Source: Campylobacterota bacterium (lineage in GTDB: Bacteria; Campylobacterota; Campylobacteria; Campylobacterales; Thiovulaceae). Taken from it: a stretch of DNA of 64,000 bases. The notes under the pieces were generated by a model. It was not told the DNA's origin, made no database searches, and worked only from the letters and a program-made list of their open reading frames with translations. Location of the stretch: the NCBI GenBank assembly GCA_030152305.1, contig JASKOM010000003.1:62001-126000 (forward strand). Direction: 5' to 3'. Positions 1 to 8,659 of this stretch are shown one piece after another (within the stretch, counting starts at the first letter, position 1; each line of letters opens with the position of its first letter). A program made the position numbers and the translations under genes.

Positions 1-122
1 GCCAAGAAATTTAGCAAAAAGTGTTACAGTCGAGTAAAAACTTACCTATCTTTTTCGCTCCTCGATTATTATGGAGCGAAACTTAAAAATATATTTAATA
101 AATACTTCGGAAAAAAAATAAC
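1..122. other. Window edge and upstream region with an inverted repeat
   Basis: No recognisable gene ends here, although one + frame stays open across the segment. An inverted repeat with 9-base arms lies at 53-61 (TTTCGCTCC) and 73-81 (GGAGCGAAA), with an 11-base loop. It is not followed by a clear T-run on the + strand, so its role as a terminator for an upstream gene is uncertain. The leader of the next gene follows. Confidence 0.35.
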
Positions 123-2015
123 ATGCATATTTATATATTAATTATATATTTAATATTTAATGGTTGTGCTGATAAATTAGAAACAACTAATAATATAAAT
201 ATTGAAACTTCAAAAATTGATAATTCAAATGAAATACAAAAAGACAAAATTATTTATCTTGATACAGGCGGACATTCAGCTTTAATTAGAAAAATAATAA
301 CCACAAAATCAGGAGATATTATTTCTGCAAGTGAAGATAAGTCAATACGAATTTGGGACTTAAAAACAGGCAACGAGAAAAATAAAATATTAGGAATAAT
401 CGGAGACGGCATAAATGGAATGATTTATTCTTTGACTATTTCTCCAGACAATAAGTTGATTGCTGTAAGTGGCATTTTTGATAATAAAGAAAGTCAAAAA
501 ATGGGATCTATTAAAATTTATTCGTATCCCGATTTGAAATTAATAAAAACTTTGTATTCTCACGAAGATGTCGTTTATGATTTGGCTTTTTCGAATAATG
601 GTGAATATTTATTATCTGGATCAGCTGATAGAACTGCGAAATTATGGCAAACATCAAATTGGAATTTAATACAAACTTTTAAAAATCATTCTCAAACTGT
701 TTACGGTGTATCGTTTGTAAAAAATAATATTATTACAGTTGGACATGATAAAAAAATAATAATTTCAGATATAAAAACAGGCAAACAATTAAAAGAGTAT
801 TTAAATTATAAAGAATTAAATTATATCGCTGTTTCTAAAGATTTTATAGCTACTTGTGGTTTTGGTAACAGAATTTTAATATTTGATCATAATTTAAAAT
901 TAATAAAAAAAATTAAAAATGACTCAATGCCAAAAGGATTAAAATTTTCTCAAAATGGTGAATATTTAATCACTGGAACTGGTTCTGAATTATATGGTGT
1001 AAATATTTATTCAACAAAAAAATGGAAAAAAATAACTTCTTTTAAAGAACATGATGATTTAACTGTTGCCGTTAATTTTTTAAATAATAAATTTGCCATT
1101 TCTGGAGGCGGAAATAAAAAAGAAATTTATATTTGGGATCTTAAAACAGGTAAAACAATTAAAAAAATTTCTGAAGGTAGTCAATCGTTTTTGAAAATTG
1201 GCATTAAAAATAAAAAAATTGCCTTTGGAAATAATAAATATTTTGATTTATCGAACTATAAAATTAATAATATTTTAAATAAAAAAGAATTTAATGAAAT
1301 TCCAAAAAATATATTAAAAAATAATGTAAAAATGGAACTTATTAATAGTTCTGGTGGCAATTATGAACTTTATAATGCTGTTTTAAATATCAAAAAAGAT
1401 AAAAAAAATATAGCTGTTATCGTTCGTGATTCGACAAATGGCTATCGTCATCGAAGTTACGGTTTTTGGAAAGATAAAATTATTTCTGGCGGAAATAACG
1501 GCTTTTTAAAAATTTATGATTTAAACGGGAATGAATTTGCAAATTTAATAGGTCATCTAGGCGAAATATTAACGATTTCTGTTGATAATGATATTTTAAT
1601 TTCTGGTTCAACTGATTCGATGATTAAAATTTGGAACTTGAAAAATTTATTGAATTATAAACCGCAAAAAATTATCGATGAAAATCTTGTTACAGAAATA
1701 ATGAAATTCGAACATTGGACACGAGAAGAAGTATTCGAAAATGAAGAATATATAAAACAAAAAGGTTTATATATTTATAAATATATTCCAAAAGATATTG
1801 AGCCAAGTTTATCGTTGTTTATAAATAAAGATCATGAATGGGTTATTTGGTCTGGAGATAATTATTTTATGTCTTCAAATAATGGTCATAAATTTTTAAA
1901 ATTATATTTAAATAATAAAAATGAAGAATCTGAAATATTAAAAATAGACAAATCTAGTTTGTATTACAATCCTGAACATATTAAAAATATTATTAACGAT
2001 ATTTTTAATAAATAA
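123..2015 (+). CDS. WD40-repeat lipoprotein
   Basis: A 630-residue protein with a short hydrophobic N-terminus ending in a lipobox-like FNGC (Cys15), so it is probably a lipoprotein of the cell envelope. The rest is WD40 repeats: blocks ending in variants of the WD dipeptide (IRIWDLKTG near residue 75, AKLWQTSNW near 175, YIWDLKTGK near 345, IKIWNLKNL near 505) and GH-containing turns (GGHSALI, SHEDVVYDLAF, GHLGEILTI). This predicts one or more beta-propellers used as protein-binding platforms. The last ~110 residues depart from the repeat and are not recognised. It lies 16 bases upstream of mfd in the same direction, but a functional link is not implied. Arg codons are a mix of AGA and CGA and no GATGAGGT octamer occurs in it. 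The binding partner is unknown. Confidence 0.75.
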   Translation: MHIYILIIYLIFNGCADKLETTNNINIETSKIDNSNEIQKDKIIYLDTGGHSALIRKIITTKSGDIISASEDKSIRIWDLKTGNEKNKILGIIGDGINGMIYSLTISPDNKLIAVSGIFDNKESQKMGSIKIYSYPDLKLIKTLYSHEDVVYDLAFSNNGEYLLSGSADRTAKLWQTSNWNLIQTFKNHSQTVYGVSFVKNNIITVGHDKKIIISDIKTGKQLKEYLNYKELNYIAVSKDFIATCGFGNRILIFDHNLKLIKKIKNDSMPKGLKFSQNGEYLITGTGSELYGVNIYSTKKWKKITSFKEHDDLTVAVNFLNNKFAISGGGNKKEIYIWDLKTGKTIKKISEGSQSFLKIGIKNKKIAFGNNKYFDLSNYKINNILNKKEFNEIPKNILKNNVKMELINSSGGNYELYNAVLNIKKDKKNIAVIVRDSTNGYRHRSYGFWKDKIISGGNNGFLKIYDLNGNEFANLIGHLGEILTISVDNDILISGSTDSMIKIWNLKNLLNYKPQKIIDENLVTEIMKFEHWTREEVFENEEYIKQKGLYIYKYIPKDIEPSLSLFINKDHEWVIWSGDNYFMSSNNGHKFLKLYLNNKNEESEILKIDKSSLYYNPEHIKNIINDIFNK

Positions 2016-2031
2016 ATATTAAAGGCAAATA

Positions 2032-4785
2032 ATGAATATTAATCAAGCTAAGTTATTTTCATTTTTGGCAAAAAATAAAAAAATTAGCAATGTTTTAATT
2101 GTTGAAGATTATAAAAATGGTGTCGAAGCTGAACAAGTTTTTAAATATTTAAAATTAAATAGTTATTTATTAGTTGATTTTCTTGCTGAACATGGCGACG
2201 ATCTTCGAAGTTATCGAGATGAACTTCAGCAAATTGGTATTAATTTAGATCGTTGGTTCAAAAATGACGGTTTTTTAATTGTTCCTGTTTCAACTGCTTC
2301 TAAACCGTTGCCAATTCAAAATTTACGAAAAAGTTTTAAGTTAAATTTTGGCGAACATATTTCTAAAAATAAATTATCTCAAAAATTAGAACAGTTTGGT
2401 TATTTAAAAACTGGTGCTGTTTTGCAAAGTGGCGAATTCTCGATTTCATCGCAACGAATTGATATTTTTCCATTTGGTGAAACGAATCCGTATCGAATTT
2501 CGATTTCGCAAAAAGAAAACCTCATCGAAAAGATTAAAATTTTTTCGCCATCAAGACAATTACAAAGTGAAATCGAAGTTGAATTTATTTATATTTCACC
2601 GTTAATTTTTGCCGTTGATCAAGAACGAAATTTGGAAATTATCGAAGATATTCAAATGGCTGAATTTAATTCGCTCTCGGCTGATATAAATTCGTTTGGT
2701 TTATGGTTTTTAAATGAAAAAGAAAAATTAAATTTAAAAGATTTTATTAATTATAATAATTTGCCACATTTAAGTGATTATTCTGAATATTTAAAAATTG
2801 AACTTGAAAATATAAATAAAAAACAGAGTTATCAGCATTTTAAAACGGATATTTCTCTTGATGAATTGGGAATTGGCGATTATATCGTTCATCTTGATTA
2901 TGGAATTGGCATTTTTGAAGGTTTAACTCGAGAAAAAATTCTTGGCGGTTTGCGAGATTTTATAAAAATTAAATATGCTGGTGATCAAAATTTATTATTG
3001 CCAATCGAGAAATTAGATATTTTGTCGAGATATATTTCTGCAAGTGGTGGAATTCCAAAACTTGATAAATTGGGTGGTGGCGGTTTTTTAAAACGGCAAA
3101 ATACTGTTCGAGATAAACTTTCAGCTGTTGCAAAATATATCGTTGAAATTTCCGCTCAACGACAATTAATTTCAGCTCCAAAAATTAATATTTTTAAATA
3201 TAACGATTTTATAAAAGATGCTGGTTTTTTATATACGGAAGATCAAACTAGATCAATAAATGAAATATTAGAAAAATTATCTTTTGGTTTTCCAATGGAT
3301 CATTTATTAATCGGCGATGTCGGTTTTGGCAAAACAGAAGTTGCTTTGAATATAATTTATCAAATTGCAAAAAATAATTTGCAAACTGCTTTTTTAGTTC
3401 CGACGACACTTTTGGCTCGACAACATTATCAAAGTTCAAAACGACTTGAAAAGTTTGGCATAAAAATTGCACATCTTGATAAATTTGTTAATTTAAAAGA
3501 ACGAAAAAATATAATTAATAAATTAGAAAACGGTGAAATCGATTTAATTATCGGAACAACAGCAATTTTAGATTTGAAATTTAAAAATTTAGCTTTTTTT
3601 ATAATTGACGAAGAACATAAATTTGGAGTTAAACAAAAAAATCAGCTTCAAATGAATTATGGCAATGTTCATTTATTATCGATGAGTGCGACTCCGATTC
3701 CTCGAACTTTGCACTCGGCACTTTCGAAACTAAAAACGATTTCTAAATTAGAAACTGCTCCAAAAGATCGAAAAGGTGTTAAAACTCGAGTTATCGAATA
3801 TGATGAAGTTTTAATTAAAAATGCAATTTTGCGAGAATTAAATCGAAATGGACAAATATTTTATATTTTTAATTCGATCGCTGAAATCGAAAATAAAAAG
3901 AAATTTTTATTAAAAATATTACCTCATCTAAAAATTTTAATTTTGCATTCTGAAATTCATTCAAATGAAACCGAAAAAGAAATTTTCAAATTTGAACAAG
4001 GCGAATATAACATGCTTTTATCAACTTCGATAATTAGTTCAGGAATTCATATACCAAATGCAAATACGATTATTATCGACGGAGCTGATAGATTCGGAAT
4101 TGCTGATTTGCATCAATTACGAGGTCGAGTTGGTCGAGGCGAACGAGAAGGTTACTCTTTTTTTGTTGTTGAATCTAGAAATAATTTAACAGAAAGTTCA
4201 GTTCGAAGATTATTATCGCTTGAAGAAAATAGCTCGTTAGGCAGTGGTAATAATCTTGCAATGCACGATTTAGAAATTCGAGGCGGTGGAAATATTGCTG
4301 GAGAAAGTCAAAGCGGACATATCGATGATGTCGGTTATAGTTTATATGTCAAATTGCTTGAACAACAAATTATTCGATTAAGTCAAGATGACAATAAAAT
4401 TATCGAACAAGATAATCGAGCAAATCATGTTGATATTCGAATTTTGATCGATGGTTATATTTCGCCTGAATTTATTCCTGATGAACGAGCAAGATTAGAT
4501 TTATATAGACGAATTGCATTAACGAAAACTATCGATGAGGTAAATGAAATTAAATTTGAAATAAAAGATCGTTTTGGAAATCTTGACGAAAACACAGATC
4601 AATATCTTGACATCGTAAAAATAAAATTGCTTTCAAAAAATAAAAATATTCAAGTTATATCAAATAATGGCAAAAATATAACATTCAGTTTAGAAGGCAA
4701 TAAAAAAATCAATTTATTATCACCGACACGAGATAACGACGATGTGTTAAAAACAATTATTGACTTTTTGAAAAAATTTAATTAA
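2032..4785 (+). CDS. mfd: Transcription-repair coupling factor Mfd
   Basis: A DNA translocase that removes RNA polymerase stalled at DNA lesions and recruits UvrA for nucleotide-excision repair. Order of regions in 917 residues: UvrB-homology region at the N-terminus (~1-250), CarD/RID-like RNA-polymerase-interacting domain (~275-345, beginning near DYIVHLDYGIGIFEG), SF2 helicase domains with Walker A GDVGFGKTE (~428), box II DEEH, motif III SATPIPRTL, and motif VI LRGRVGRGEREG near 700, then the C-terminal TRCF domain. The length is short next to E. coli (about 1150) but near the size usual in Campylobacterota. The start is supported by AAAGG 11 bases upstream. It is followed by a strong terminator at 4821-4853. 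Three GATGAGGT octamers fall inside it. Confidence 0.96.
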   Translation: MNINQAKLFSFLAKNKKISNVLIVEDYKNGVEAEQVFKYLKLNSYLLVDFLAEHGDDLRSYRDELQQIGINLDRWFKNDGFLIVPVSTASKPLPIQNLRKSFKLNFGEHISKNKLSQKLEQFGYLKTGAVLQSGEFSISSQRIDIFPFGETNPYRISISQKENLIEKIKIFSPSRQLQSEIEVEFIYISPLIFAVDQERNLEIIEDIQMAEFNSLSADINSFGLWFLNEKEKLNLKDFINYNNLPHLSDYSEYLKIELENINKKQSYQHFKTDISLDELGIGDYIVHLDYGIGIFEGLTREKILGGLRDFIKIKYAGDQNLLLPIEKLDILSRYISASGGIPKLDKLGGGGFLKRQNTVRDKLSAVAKYIVEISAQRQLISAPKINIFKYNDFIKDAGFLYTEDQTRSINEILEKLSFGFPMDHLLIGDVGFGKTEVALNIIYQIAKNNLQTAFLVPTTLLARQHYQSSKRLEKFGIKIAHLDKFVNLKERKNIINKLENGEIDLIIGTTAILDLKFKNLAFFIIDEEHKFGVKQKNQLQMNYGNVHLLSMSATPIPRTLHSALSKLKTISKLETAPKDRKGVKTRVIEYDEVLIKNAILRELNRNGQIFYIFNSIAEIENKKKFLLKILPHLKILILHSEIHSNETEKEIFKFEQGEYNMLLSTSIISSGIHIPNANTIIIDGADRFGIADLHQLRGRVGRGEREGYSFFVVESRNNLTESSVRRLLSLEENSSLGSGNNLAMHDLEIRGGGNIAGESQSGHIDDVGYSLYVKLLEQQIIRLSQDDNKIIEQDNRANHVDIRILIDGYISPEFIPDERARLDLYRRIALTKTIDEVNEIKFEIKDRFGNLDENTDQYLDIVKIKLLSKNKNIQVISNNGKNITFSLEGNKKINLLSPTRDNDDVLKTIIDFLKKFN

Positions 4786-4820
4786 AAAATTAATATTTGG
4801 TTTTTTTATGCAATTTTGTT

Positions 4821-4853
4821 TTCCGTGCAACGACACGGAATCTTTTCTTTTTT
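4821..4853 (+). terminator. Rho-independent terminator of mfd
   Basis: The arms TTCCGTG (4821-4827) and CACGGAA (4834-4840) enclose a 6-base loop and are followed by TCTTTTCTTTTTT. The position just after mfd fits an intrinsic terminator. Confidence 0.85.
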
Positions 4854-4857
4854 CACT

Positions 4858-4876
4858 GAATGGTCGCCGACCATTC
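4858..4876. repeat. Short palindrome, copy 1
   Basis: A palindrome with 9-base arms GAATGGTCG/CGACCATTC around one central base, followed by CCTACGAA. The same unit recurs at 7327-7347 at the 3' end of the third antirepressor-like gene. The middle module (around 6040-6055) has lost it but keeps the flanking CTACGAA. It marks the boundary of a duplicated module. Confidence 0.6.
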
Positions 4877-4884
4877 CCTACGAA

Positions 4885-5634
4885 TTACAAAACCGTTCGC
4901 ATTTTCCATTTTAATTGACTAAACTTGCCGTTTATCTCAATTCCCAAATCTTCACCCGATGAGGTCATCTTCCAAACACCATTTTCACGAATTTGAAAAC
5001 CTTTATTTGCAATCATTAAATTAATTTCAATTGGACTTTTATTAATCATTTTGCCTAATTCGGTCGGCAGGAAAAATTGATTTTCGAGATCAATTTTGAA
5101 TTTATCGAGAATCGAATATCTAAAATTTGCTAAAAAATATTGCTCAAGTCGAAATAAATCAATCTGATTTAGGTTTCGCAAAATCTCGATTAAGTTTGAA
5201 GTTTCAAGAACATGATTTTTCAGTTCGATCATTTTTTGAGTTTCGTTTTTGATTTCAGGAATTTGTAATTTTTGAGAAATTGAGTAATTTCCAGTTTTGC
5301 GAATCGACGGAAGAACTTCATTTGTAATCCAAAAACGAAAACTTATTGCTTCTTTTTTTCTTGAAGCAAACACTAATTCATAAAGTCCAGTTTCTGAAAC
5401 TATTGTAAATTCTTGTATTCCGCCGTTTGTTTCAAGGGGGTGTGTTGAAATCACATCCTTTAAATTAATATTATTTTCGTTCAATCTATTTCGTAAATCT
5501 CGAATAGCACCTCTACTATCTTTAATATCTAAGAGTTCTGCAATATCTTTTGCAATAAACCAAGGTTTATTATTTATCAAAATTATACGAATATCGTTAT
5601 TTTGAAAAGTGTTTGTTATAATTTGAGTGTTCAT
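4885..5634 (-). CDS. Bro-N antirepressor-like protein (module 3)
   Basis: A 249-residue protein of phage-antirepressor type. Residues 1-115 match the Bro-N fold: KPWFIAKDIAELLDI, the SETGLYELVFASRKKEA motif and FRFWITNEVLPSIRKTG are typical signatures. A linker follows. The C-terminal ~110 residues, from LRNLNQIDLFRLEQ to the end, are shared almost unchanged with the genes at 6052-6801 and 7356-8111 and look like a KilAC/ANT-type winged helix (FFLPTELGKMINKSPIEIN, then GVWKMTSSGEDLG). It probably binds DNA, but the target is unknown. It lies 83 bases downstream of an XRE-type gene on the same strand, as in the two other modules. No capsid, integrase or other phage genes are nearby, so it is not part of an intact prophage. 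Confidence 0.75.
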   Translation of the reverse strand: MNTQIITNTFQNNDIRIILINNKPWFIAKDIAELLDIKDSRGAIRDLRNRLNENNINLKDVISTHPLETNGGIQEFTIVSETGLYELVFASRKKEAISFRFWITNEVLPSIRKTGNYSISQKLQIPEIKNETQKMIELKNHVLETSNLIEILRNLNQIDLFRLEQYFLANFRYSILDKFKIDLENQFFLPTELGKMINKSPIEINLMIANKGFQIRENGVWKMTSSGEDLGIEINGKFSQLKWKMRTVL

Positions 5635-5717
5635 TATTTATTCTTAATGTAAAATTTAAGAGGTAGTTGGGGAATTGCCTCTTAAAGAAGAATTATAATT
5701 GAATTAATTCAATTATG

Positions 5718-5936
5718 TCAAGATTTTATTTGAGATATTAAATTAGATATATTTTTATAAGTATGTAATTCTTTTAATGTGTGAAAAAACTTTTTAGCAC
5801 TTTGTGGTATTTTTCCACCATTATTCCATTTTGAAATACTTTCTTCAGAAAAACCAGTTCGTTCAGCCAACTCTTTTTGAGTTATTCCCAATTCACGACA
5901 AGTTTTTTTTACGATATTTTCGGATTCTTCAATCAT
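5718..5936 (-). CDS. XRE-family HTH protein (module 3)
   Basis: A 72-residue DNA-binding protein. After a short acidic N-terminus, ENIVKKTCRELGITQKELAE then TGFSEESISKWNNG forms a Cro/CI-type helix-turn-helix. The ATG start has GGAG about 10 bases upstream. The stretch VKKTCRELGITQKELAE recurs almost unchanged in the HTH protein at 6925-7194, so the two are paralogues from module duplication. It is probably transcribed with the Bro-N gene 83 bases downstream, and may act as that module's repressor by analogy with phage repressor/antirepressor pairs; this is inference. Confidence 0.75.
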   Translation of the reverse strand: MIEESENIVKKTCRELGITQKELAERTGFSEESISKWNNGGKIPQSAKKFFHTLKELHTYKNISNLISQIKS

Positions 5937-5988
5937 TTAAATCTTTTCTCCAATTTTTCGTAATTTTAATATTTTTGGTTTGATCATC

Positions 5989-6037
5989 ATCCCGAAGCGA
6001 AAGCTCCTGTAATTTATTTCGGGATCTTTTCTTTTTT
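5989..6037. repeat. Hairpin repeat R1 with T-rich tail
   Basis: The arms ATCCCGAA (5989-5996) and TTCGGGAT (6018-6025) enclose a conserved 21-base spacer containing GCTCCTGTAAT, followed by CTTTTCTTTTTT on the + strand. It is one of six related copies in the window (also 7275, 8504, 12267, 16402 and a degenerate copy at 23285). It lies between modules and could fold as a terminator or a REP-like element. Confidence 0.7.
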
Positions 6038-6051
6038 CACGGAACTACGAA

Positions 6052-6801
6052 TTACAAAACCGTTCGCATTTTCCATTTAATTTGAATAAACTTGCCGTTT
6101 ATCAAAATTCCAAATTCTTCACCCGATGAGGTCATTTTCCAAACACCATTTTCTCGAATTTGAAAACCTTTATTTGCTAACATCAAATTAATCTCAACAG
6201 GCGATTTGTTAATCATTCGACCTAATTCAGTCGGCAGGAAAAATTGATTTTCGAGATCAATTTTAAAAGCTTGAAGTGGTGAAAAATTATGAAATTCTCT
6301 ATAAAATTGATCAAGTCGAAATAAATCAATCGGATTTGCATTTCGTAAATTTGCGAGTAAGTTTGTTGTTGCTATGAAGTTGTTATCGAGTTCGATAATT
6401 TTTTGTGTTGAATTTCCAATTTCTGGAAGTTGTAAGTTTTGAGTTTGTGGTTGTGAAATTGGTTGAGAAAATTGACTGTCTATTTGATAGATTATTAAAT
6501 TTTCCACCCAATCCCGAAATTTCTTCGCTCGTTCTGACTTAATAAAAAAACCGAGACGAATCACCCCTCGTTTTGTCCATACAGTAGTTTTTCTATTTTG
6601 TTTGCCATCAAAAAAATAAAAATTATTAATAAAATGTTGATTTTCAATCAATTCATCATTATGATTCATCTTTTGAGAGCGAACATTCTCAATTGAGACT
6701 CCGTAACCTTTTGCTACTTCATTTGCTGTTAAACAAAACTCATGTTTATTGTTTTTAATAATGTCTATTTCTAAATTATCGTTGTCATATTTAAAAATCA
6801 T
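6052..6801 (-). CDS. Antirepressor-like protein, shared C-terminal domain (module 2)
   Basis: A 249-residue protein. The N-terminal ~105 residues contain ANEVAKGYGVSIENVRSQ and TVWTKRGVIRLGFFIKSERA followed by FRDWVENLI, a pattern seen in phage antirepressor-type DNA-binding domains (Bro/ORF6N/Rha group). The exact family is not certain. The C-terminal part from LRNANPIDLFRLDQFY onward is close to identical with the gene at 7356-8111 and very similar to the one at 4885-5634, ending in the same IKWKMRTVL. The conserved part is KilAC/ANT-like. It lies 123 bases downstream of its own XRE-type gene. An N-terminal domain swap on a fixed C-terminus is the simplest history. Confidence 0.7.
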   Translation of the reverse strand: MIFKYDNDNLEIDIIKNNKHEFCLTANEVAKGYGVSIENVRSQKMNHNDELIENQHFINNFYFFDGKQNRKTTVWTKRGVIRLGFFIKSERAKKFRDWVENLIIYQIDSQFSQPISQPQTQNLQLPEIGNSTQKIIELDNNFIATTNLLANLRNANPIDLFRLDQFYREFHNFSPLQAFKIDLENQFFLPTELGRMINKSPVEINLMLANKGFQIRENGVWKMTSSGEEFGILINGKFIQIKWKMRTVL

Positions 6802-6924
6802 GATGTTCCTATAAATATTTATTGCAATGAATTATATCATGCATGTGAATATTTTATATAGTATTTTGTTCAAAAATGAAGTTTTTAATATCAAGTTATT
6901 CAAATTAAAGCTACCGTTGAAATT

Positions 6925-7194
6925 TTAAACGGTAGCTTTTTCATATTGATTAAATATAGAAAACCCTTTTAATATGTAATTTCCAGCATCTTTTAGCTGT
7001 TTATTTTCTAGCATTAAATTCAATGCTAAATTAGTCATTTTTGGAATTTCTTGTGATGAAGCCCATCTGTTCAAAGTGCCTTGAGGAACTCCAATCATTT
7101 CCGCCAATTCCTTTTGAGTAATGCCCAATTCACGACAAGTTTTTTTAACTAAATTTTCTTCTTTGTCTTTTTCGGTTTTCTCGACTTTGCTCAA
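6925..7194 (-). CDS. XRE-family HTH protein (module 2)
   Basis: An 89-residue protein with a Lys/Glu-rich N-terminus (KVEKTEKDKEENL) and a Cro/CI-like helix-turn-helix (CRELGITQKELAEMIGVPQG, then TLNRWASSQEIP). The start is TTG at 7192-7194, backed by AAGGA 8 bases upstream in the same context as the gene at 8187-8423, whose N-terminus is nearly the same. It heads the second module and probably regulates or pairs with the antirepressor-like gene downstream. Partner and operator are not identified. Confidence 0.72.
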   Translation of the reverse strand: MSKVEKTEKDKEENLVKKTCRELGITQKELAEMIGVPQGTLNRWASSQEIPKMTNLALNLMLENKQLKDAGNYILKGFSIFNQYEKATV

Positions 7195-7253
7195 GTTCAG
7201 TCCTTTTTGATTAATTTGATTTTTCGTAATTTTAATATTTTTGGCTTGATCAT

Positions 7254-7310
7254 CATCCCGAAGCGAATCATGTCATCCCGAAGCGATAGATCCTGTAATT
7301 CATTTCGGGC
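7254..7310. repeat. Hairpin repeat R2 with a duplicated half
   Basis: A full copy lies at 7275-7310 (ATCCCGAA ... TTTCGGGC), with one arm base changed so the last pair is weaker. An extra left half, CATCCCGAAGCGAATCATG, precedes it at about 7256-7274. The extra half is also present, in altered form, before the copy at 8504. T-rich sequence follows on the + side. It lies between modules 1 and 2. Confidence 0.65.
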
Positions 7311-7326
7311 TCTTTTCTTTTTTCAC

Positions 7327-7347
7327 GGAATGGTCGGCGACCATTCC
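7327..7347. repeat. Short palindrome, copy 2
   Basis: Perfect 10-base arms GGAATGGTCG/CGACCATTCC around a single central base. It is the same unit as 4858-4876 and sits at the same place relative to the downstream end of an antirepressor-like gene. Confidence 0.6.
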
Positions 7348-7355
7348 CTACGAAT

Positions 7356-8111
7356 TTACATTATCGTTTTCATTTTCCATTTTATTTGATTATATTTTCC
7401 AACGATCAAAATCCCAAAATCTAAGCCCGATGAGGTCATTTTCCAAACACCATTTTCACGAATTTGAAAACCTTTGTTTGCTAACATCAAATTAATCTCA
7501 ACAGGTGATTTATTTATCATTCGACCTAATTCCGTCGGCAGGAAAAATTGATTTTCGAGATCAATTTTGAAAGTTTCGAGTGGTGAAAAATTATGAAATT
7601 CTTTATAAAATTGATCAAGTCGAAATAAATCAATCGGATTTGCATTTCGTAAATTTGCGAGTAAGTTTGTTGTTGCTATGAAGTTGTTATCGAGTTCGAG
7701 AATTTTTTGTGTTGAATTTCCAATTTCTGGAATTTGTGAATTTTGAGTTTGTGGTTGAATAGTTTGCAATTTTAGGATTTCTCGCATTCGAAAGAATTCA
7801 GCAACTAAACGAACTTTGAAATCTAAAACGATGTCGTTATTTCTCATCATCGAAATTAGAAAAGTTGCTTGTTGTTCATTGAGATAGAAAGTTTTTGGCT
7901 GATCACCACCTCGGTTATTTTTTTTCACATCATTTTTAAAATGAACTGAACTAAAAAACTCGAATTTACCGATATTTTTATTGATTAAGTTTGCGATTGA
8001 CACAGCTTGATTGTCTGTTTTTTCTGCGATTACTCGATGAGAAATTCGCGGTTCGTTGTCGATGAGTTCGACTATATTTGTGTTAGAATTTGAGTTCATT
8101 TTCGTCTCCAA
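7356..8111 (-). CDS. Rha-type antirepressor-like protein (module 1)
   Basis: A 251-residue protein. Residues ~12-120 fit the phage regulatory protein Rha family: ELIDNEPRISHRVIAEK, NRGGDQPKTFYLNEQQATFL, MMRNNDIVLDFKVRLV and AEFFRMRE are its usual landmarks. A Gln-rich linker leads to the C-terminal domain shared with the genes at 6052-6801 and 4885-5634 (LRNANPIDLFRLDQFY ... FFLPTELGRMINKSPVEIN ... GVWKMTSSG). So a Rha head sits on the same KilAC/ANT-like tail that elsewhere carries a Bro-N head. It lies 75 bases downstream of an XRE-type gene. The role in the host is unknown. Confidence 0.78.
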   Translation of the reverse strand: METKMNSNSNTNIVELIDNEPRISHRVIAEKTDNQAVSIANLINKNIGKFEFFSSVHFKNDVKKNNRGGDQPKTFYLNEQQATFLISMMRNNDIVLDFKVRLVAEFFRMREILKLQTIQPQTQNSQIPEIGNSTQKILELDNNFIATTNLLANLRNANPIDLFRLDQFYKEFHNFSPLETFKIDLENQFFLPTELGRMINKSPVEINLMLANKGFQIRENGVWKMTSSGLDFGILIVGKYNQIKWKMKTIM

Positions 8112-8186
8112 TTATTTCACTAAAATAGAAATGGCAGTTTCTAAAATAGTTGGAGATATTTTATCGTAAATTTGATATGTTTTATA

Positions 8187-8423
8187 TTAAATTTTGTATC
8201 TTTTTATTGTATCACTTAATTGTTTGTGTTCTTTTTCAACTTTAATAAGTTCCAAGATTCGATAACCCCATTTTGGGATAGTTCGTTTTTCATTTTTCCA
8301 ACCAGAAATCGTATTTGTTGTTACTCCAATTAAATCTGCAAGTTCTCTTTGATTTAGATTTAAATCACGGCAAATTTTATCAATCACATTTTCTTCTTTT
8401 TCGGTTTTCTCGACTTCGCTCAA
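8187..8423 (-). CDS. XRE-family HTH protein (module 1)
   Basis: A 78-residue protein with an N-terminus like that of the gene at 6925-7194 (SEVEKTEKEENV) and a Cro/CI-type helix-turn-helix (CRDLNLNQRELADLIGVTTN, then TISGWKNEKRTIP). It starts with TTG at 8421-8423, with AAAGGA about 8 bases upstream. It is the first gene of the first module on the - strand. The upstream region contains the segment CAAAAATATTAAAATTACG, which also precedes the other two HTH genes and is the best place to look for a shared promoter or operator. Confidence 0.72.
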   Translation of the reverse strand: MSEVEKTEKEENVIDKICRDLNLNQRELADLIGVTTNTISGWKNEKRTIPKWGYRILELIKVEKEHKQLSDTIKRYKI

Positions 8424-8503
8424 GTTCAGTCCTTTTTGATTAATTTGATTTTTCGTAATTTTAATATTTTTGGCTTGATCATCATCTCAAAGCGAATCAT
8501 GTC

Positions 8504-8540
8504 ATCCCGAAGCGATAGATCCTGTAATTCATTTCGGGAT
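8504..8540. repeat. Hairpin repeat R3
   Basis: The arms ATCCCGAA (8504-8511) and TTCGGGAT (8533-8540) carry the same spacer as the other copies (GCGATAGATCCTGTAATTCA). A decayed left half at about 8483-8498 (CATCTCAAAGCGAATCATG) matches the extra half at 7256. Unlike R1 and R2 it has no long T-run. Confidence 0.65.
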
Positions 8541-8553
8541 CTAATTAATTTGA

Positions 8554-8579
8554 AAAAAGACCCTGAAATTAATTCAGGG
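8554..8579 (-). terminator. Terminator of the dynamin-like/DUF1566 gene
   Basis: On the - strand the stem CCCTGAA/TTCAGGG (8561-8579) is followed by TCTTTTTTC. It lies about 80 bases after the stop of the gene at 8660-11287 and fits an intrinsic terminator. Confidence 0.7.
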
Positions 8580-8659
8580 CGACGAAATTGCAGTTGAATG
8601 TGTGTTTTGTTTCCGACTTTTATTTTTCGATGATGAATTTCGATTTAATTCAAAATGAG

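Noticed and set aside
1-122. tRNA gene or 3' end of one at the window edge
   Set aside because: No T-loop (GGTTCRANNC) or CCA end could be placed, and the only stem has an 11-base loop.
5989-8540. CRISPR array, because of repeated units
   Set aside because: The units are hundreds of bases apart, inside intergenic spaces, with genes rather than spacers between them.
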